From Merluccius polli (taxonomy: Eukaryota > Chordata > Actinopteri > Gadiformes > Merlucciidae), in assembly GCA_030340625.1 (NCBI GenBank), contig JAOPHQ010006588.1, forward strand, positions 1-64,000: DNA of 64,000 nucleotides, read 5' to 3'. Below the pieces are notes generated by a model, which saw nothing but the letters and a program-made list of their open reading frames with translations, had not been told where the DNA came from and ran no database searches. Position numbers and translations under genes: made by a program. This document shows, piece after piece, positions 61,765 to 64,000 of this stretch (within the stretch, counting starts at the first letter, position 1; every line of letters begins with the position of its first letter).

Positions 61765-62354
61765 AAGTAAGGGATAATGCCCGATGAAATGAATGGACTT
61801 CGCGGAAGCAACCGTCCTCTGTTTCGCGTCGGACGGTTGACGCCTCCGCGTCGTCCATTAATTTCTGTTAATGGACAGGGCATTATCCCGCTTATACCAT
61901 GGTCACTTACGAAAGAAAGAACTATTTAATCAATTAATAATACTTTAATGCGTTTTAGAGTTAAAATCGTGAGTTTTTATTTTATTTTTACAAGTCGAGC
62001 AGACTATTTAATATCTTATATAACCTATTCTATTTAATATTTTATATCACATTACAACTAAAATAACATTTCCATGTTGTTTACCAGTTTCTCCAGTTAA
62101 GTAACGTACAAACATGACCTATTATATGTCTCAAAAACATACATTTTGGAGGCAATGTTTAAAATGGTCAGATTTGCTCAGCAGCACATCAAGTTGTTGG
62201 GGGCATAGATATAAACAGCTCCAATCTAATACAAACAATGGCTTCTCTCATCATAAAACCCGATGTCAGTTGAAGTCCTCCAGTCTTAACACACTGTTTA
62301 CTACAAGAACACTTAAAGCACCAGCACCCTGTAGTTTTGTTTCTTTTGTTGTTC

Positions 62355-62357
<3 letters not shown>
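61765..62357. other. Remainder of the outer hAT, with an inverted-repeat insertion
   Basis: GGGATAATGCCC at about 61,769 and GGGCATTATCCC at about 61,877 bound a small inverted-repeat element containing CGTCGGACGGTTGACGCC. The rest is AT-rich without a gene. Confidence 0.5.
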
Positions 62358-62385
<28 letters not shown>

Positions 62386-62658
62386 GTAAGGGGGGGCGGT
62401 ACGAGGATCATGGAATGGTCAGGGGGGCATTTGTTCAAAAAAGGTTGAGAACCACTGACTTAAACAGACACATACAATTAAATTGTCAATATTGGAATTA
62501 AAAGTAAATTAAGGAAGCCCAATATATTATTTTCAGTTACGACTTGTTTATTAAACGTTATTTCAGGGCCACGCATGACATCTGGCCTAATGGATCTCTC
62601 TCCACGCATTTATCGTGAAATTCTTGACTGCAATATTATTATTTGATGTTGCGTGGAC

Positions 62659-62790
62659 GGGCCGGCTCGTGGTACTTTTGCGCCCTAGGCGAGATTGACG
62701 ACGGGCGGGGGGGGGGGGGGGGGGGGTGCGCCCCCTGGATGTGCGGCGCCCTTAGCATTTGCCTATACCGCCTATGCCACGGGCCGGCCC
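62659..62790. mobile_element. Short MITE with GGGCCGGC termini
   Basis: Begins GGGCCGGCTCGTGG and ends CCACGGGCCGGCCC; CGTGGA flanks both sides. It has a G23 run and GCGAGATTGACGACGGG, similar to the GCGCGATTGTTGAC core seen elsewhere. It interrupts the Harbinger element. Confidence 0.65.
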
Positions 62791-62969
62791 CGTGGAGTAA
62801 GCACAAGCCATTTACTTAAAATCAATCCATCAATGAACCAGTCGGACAATTTCTAATTATGTACATATTATTGACACCTTGGGTGTATGGGGACAACCTA
62901 TCGTCAGCATGCATCCAAATTAATGAGAATATAAAAGCACGCGCAAAATGTTGCAATAATCGAGAGGTA

Positions 62970-63612
62970 ATGGCAGTCTTGGCCTTATTAGAAGATATTG
63001 CGAATGGTCGCATTCGAAATGAACGGGTGTCACGATGATGACTGGCTTATCAGCCGATTCAGATTTCCAAAAGCTATATCCTCTTGGAAATCTGTACTGA
63101 GTTGGGCCCGGGTTTGGAGAGGCAGACGGCGAGGAGTCACGCATTGCCAGTTCCAATACAAGTCCTGACTACGCTTCGTTTTCTAGCAACAGGATTACAG
63201 GATCATTCCAGAGGGAATTTGCTGACCGGTCAGGAATGAGTCAGGGCTCTGAGCCGCGCCATTGCGGCTGTTTTAAACGGGATCATCCGCATCTCAGCCA
63301 GGTATATACGGTTTCCATATGATGCAGTAAACCAAGCACACATCAAAGCGCAATTTGCAGAGATCGCCGGTTTTCCCAATGTAATCGGAGCGATCGACTG
63401 CACACACATTGCAATAAAGGCGCCATCTGAAGGGGAATATGCGTAGGCTACGTGAATAGGAAACACTTTCATTCCTTAAACGTGCAAATAATCTGTGATG
63501 CCCAAATGCGCCTTACGAATATCGTGGCAAGGTGGGTCAACCCATGATTCATTCGTCCTGACTACTAACAGCTCGGTTGGGAATAGGTTGGAGCCTGGCA
63601 GTGTGTGATGGG
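62970..63612 (+). pseudogene. HARBI1-like PIF/Harbinger nuclease, decayed
   Basis: Fragments in several frames read, in order, ALLEDIANGRIRNERV, then CTELGPGLERQTARSHALPV and FQREFADRSGMSQGS. They continue VNQAHIKAQFAEIAGFPNVI, then GAIDCTHIAIKAPSEGEYA, and finally STHDSFVL. GAIDCTH and STHDSF hold acidic residues of the DDE-type catalytic site of HARBI1-related nucleases. At least four frameshifts or stops make it non-functional. A full protein of this family is about 350 residues. Confidence 0.85.
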
Positions 63613-63765
63613 TGGCTAATTAGTAAAACACTTTAAAGCGAATTGACTTAAATCTATGTTGGGTAGCCTATGCTGTAATTGTACCAATTCCCCCTTACGA
63701 CCATGGCTGTTAACCCCCCACCAACCCACTGACTGTCCGAGATTAGAGATATAGCAATATCCATG

Positions 63766-64000
63766 CACCACATGAGTTATTTATTCATTTATATATTTAT
63801 TTTATGAAAAGCACCCATTATGAAATATGAATTAAAGCAAAATTATGTTCAACACACTACAGCCCTTTCAAATCACAATCACAATAATGAGCTTGATAAA
63901 TAAGCCACAAAATAGACTTGCGTTGGTCTACTTCATTTAGAAGCACTTCGATCTCCGAATCCGAAAAACGCGCTTTCTTTTTAAAAGGTGCATCCATTTT
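63766..64000 (-). pseudogene. Myb/SANT-like partner of the Harbinger element, cut by window edge
   Basis: The minus strand from about 63,998 reads MDAPFKKKARFSDSEIEVLL and then NEVDQ, the same start as at 20,414-20,540. It lies tail-to-tail with the HARBI1-like gene, the usual layout of PIF/Harbinger elements. The 3' part matches the shared non-coding sequence at 20,288-20,410 and 34,150-34,290. The start codon lies close to the window edge, and I cannot judge whether the longer original is intact. Confidence 0.65.

Larger units (their letters stand above)
23784..62465. mobile_element. Outer hAT-like element containing the whole nest, TSD ACTTAAAC
   Basis: ACTTAAAC occurs at 23,784-23,791 and again at 62,458-62,465. 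Between them the ends read CATGGTTTCTTAAC on the left and, in reverse complement, CAGTGGTTCTCAACC on the right: imperfect inverted termini of a common fish hAT-like family. The original element was probably short (G-rich sequences near 23,810-23,900 and 62,360-62,430). It was inflated by the insertion of another hAT, the gypsy element and everything within it. Confidence 0.75.

Noticed and set aside
23792..62457. A 38.7-kb giant hAT moved as one unit
   Set aside because: Its ACTTAAAC duplication is real, but its size is explained by a short element later filled by the TAGGGATGCACC hAT and the gypsy nest; there is no need to propose giant transposition at this level.

Overview
The window is nuclear DNA of a bony fish, very probably a spiny-rayed teleost. 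The evidence is a spliced ptpn13 gene with GT-AG introns, a fish-type FISNA-NACHT-B30.2 NLR gene, fish hAT, PIF/Harbinger, P-element and Ty3/gypsy elements, and abundant microsatellites. I cannot name the species.

Region 1 (1-12,243, + strand) is the 3' half of ptpn13: PDZ domains 3-5, a further PDZ domain that I do not recall in mammalian PTPN13, and a complete catalytic tyrosine phosphatase domain ending in a stop at 12,241-12,243. I resolve 22 exons. Region 2 (12,244-18,156) is the 3'UTR followed by gene-free DNA. It holds a striking 1.15-kb array built from palindromic TTACGTAA-like words (13,882-15,028) and an element with long terminal inverted repeats. Region 3 (18,157-23,791) is a stack of PIF/Harbinger-like and hAT-like elements.

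Region 4 (23,792-62,457) is a nest of transposons within transposons. A hAT-like element (8-bp target duplication ACTTAAAC) holds part of another hAT. That in turn holds a young Ty3/gypsy retrotransposon on the minus strand (LTRs 24,418-25,873 and 60,627-61,599). The integrase gene of this retrotransposon is split: the N-terminal half is at 55.6 kb and the core is at 27.6 kb. The split is exact, with an 8-bp duplication GTTTACTG on both sides. The 27,996-bp insert (27,609-55,604) begins and ends with related hAT-like termini. It carries a whole NLR gene (coding exons 36,609-47,543, 1,004 codons, open and in phase), a P-element transposase remnant, several MITEs, and an intact autonomous hAT (52,027-54,693, perfect TSD and TIRs). 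I read this as a candidate composite (macro-) transposition that moved an immune-receptor gene. This is the most interesting observation in the window.

The NLR gene is itself unusual. It joins NACHT directly and in frame to the short linker exon and the B30.2 exon with no leucine-rich-repeat exon, it has a Glu-to-Lys change in Walker B, and a G-homopolymer minisatellite sits where LRR exons would be expected. Region 5 (62,458-64,000) resumes an outer Harbinger element with a decayed HARBI1-like nuclease on + and the start of its Myb/SANT-like partner on -. Nothing here was checked by database search; exon ends come from splice consensus and reading-frame phase.
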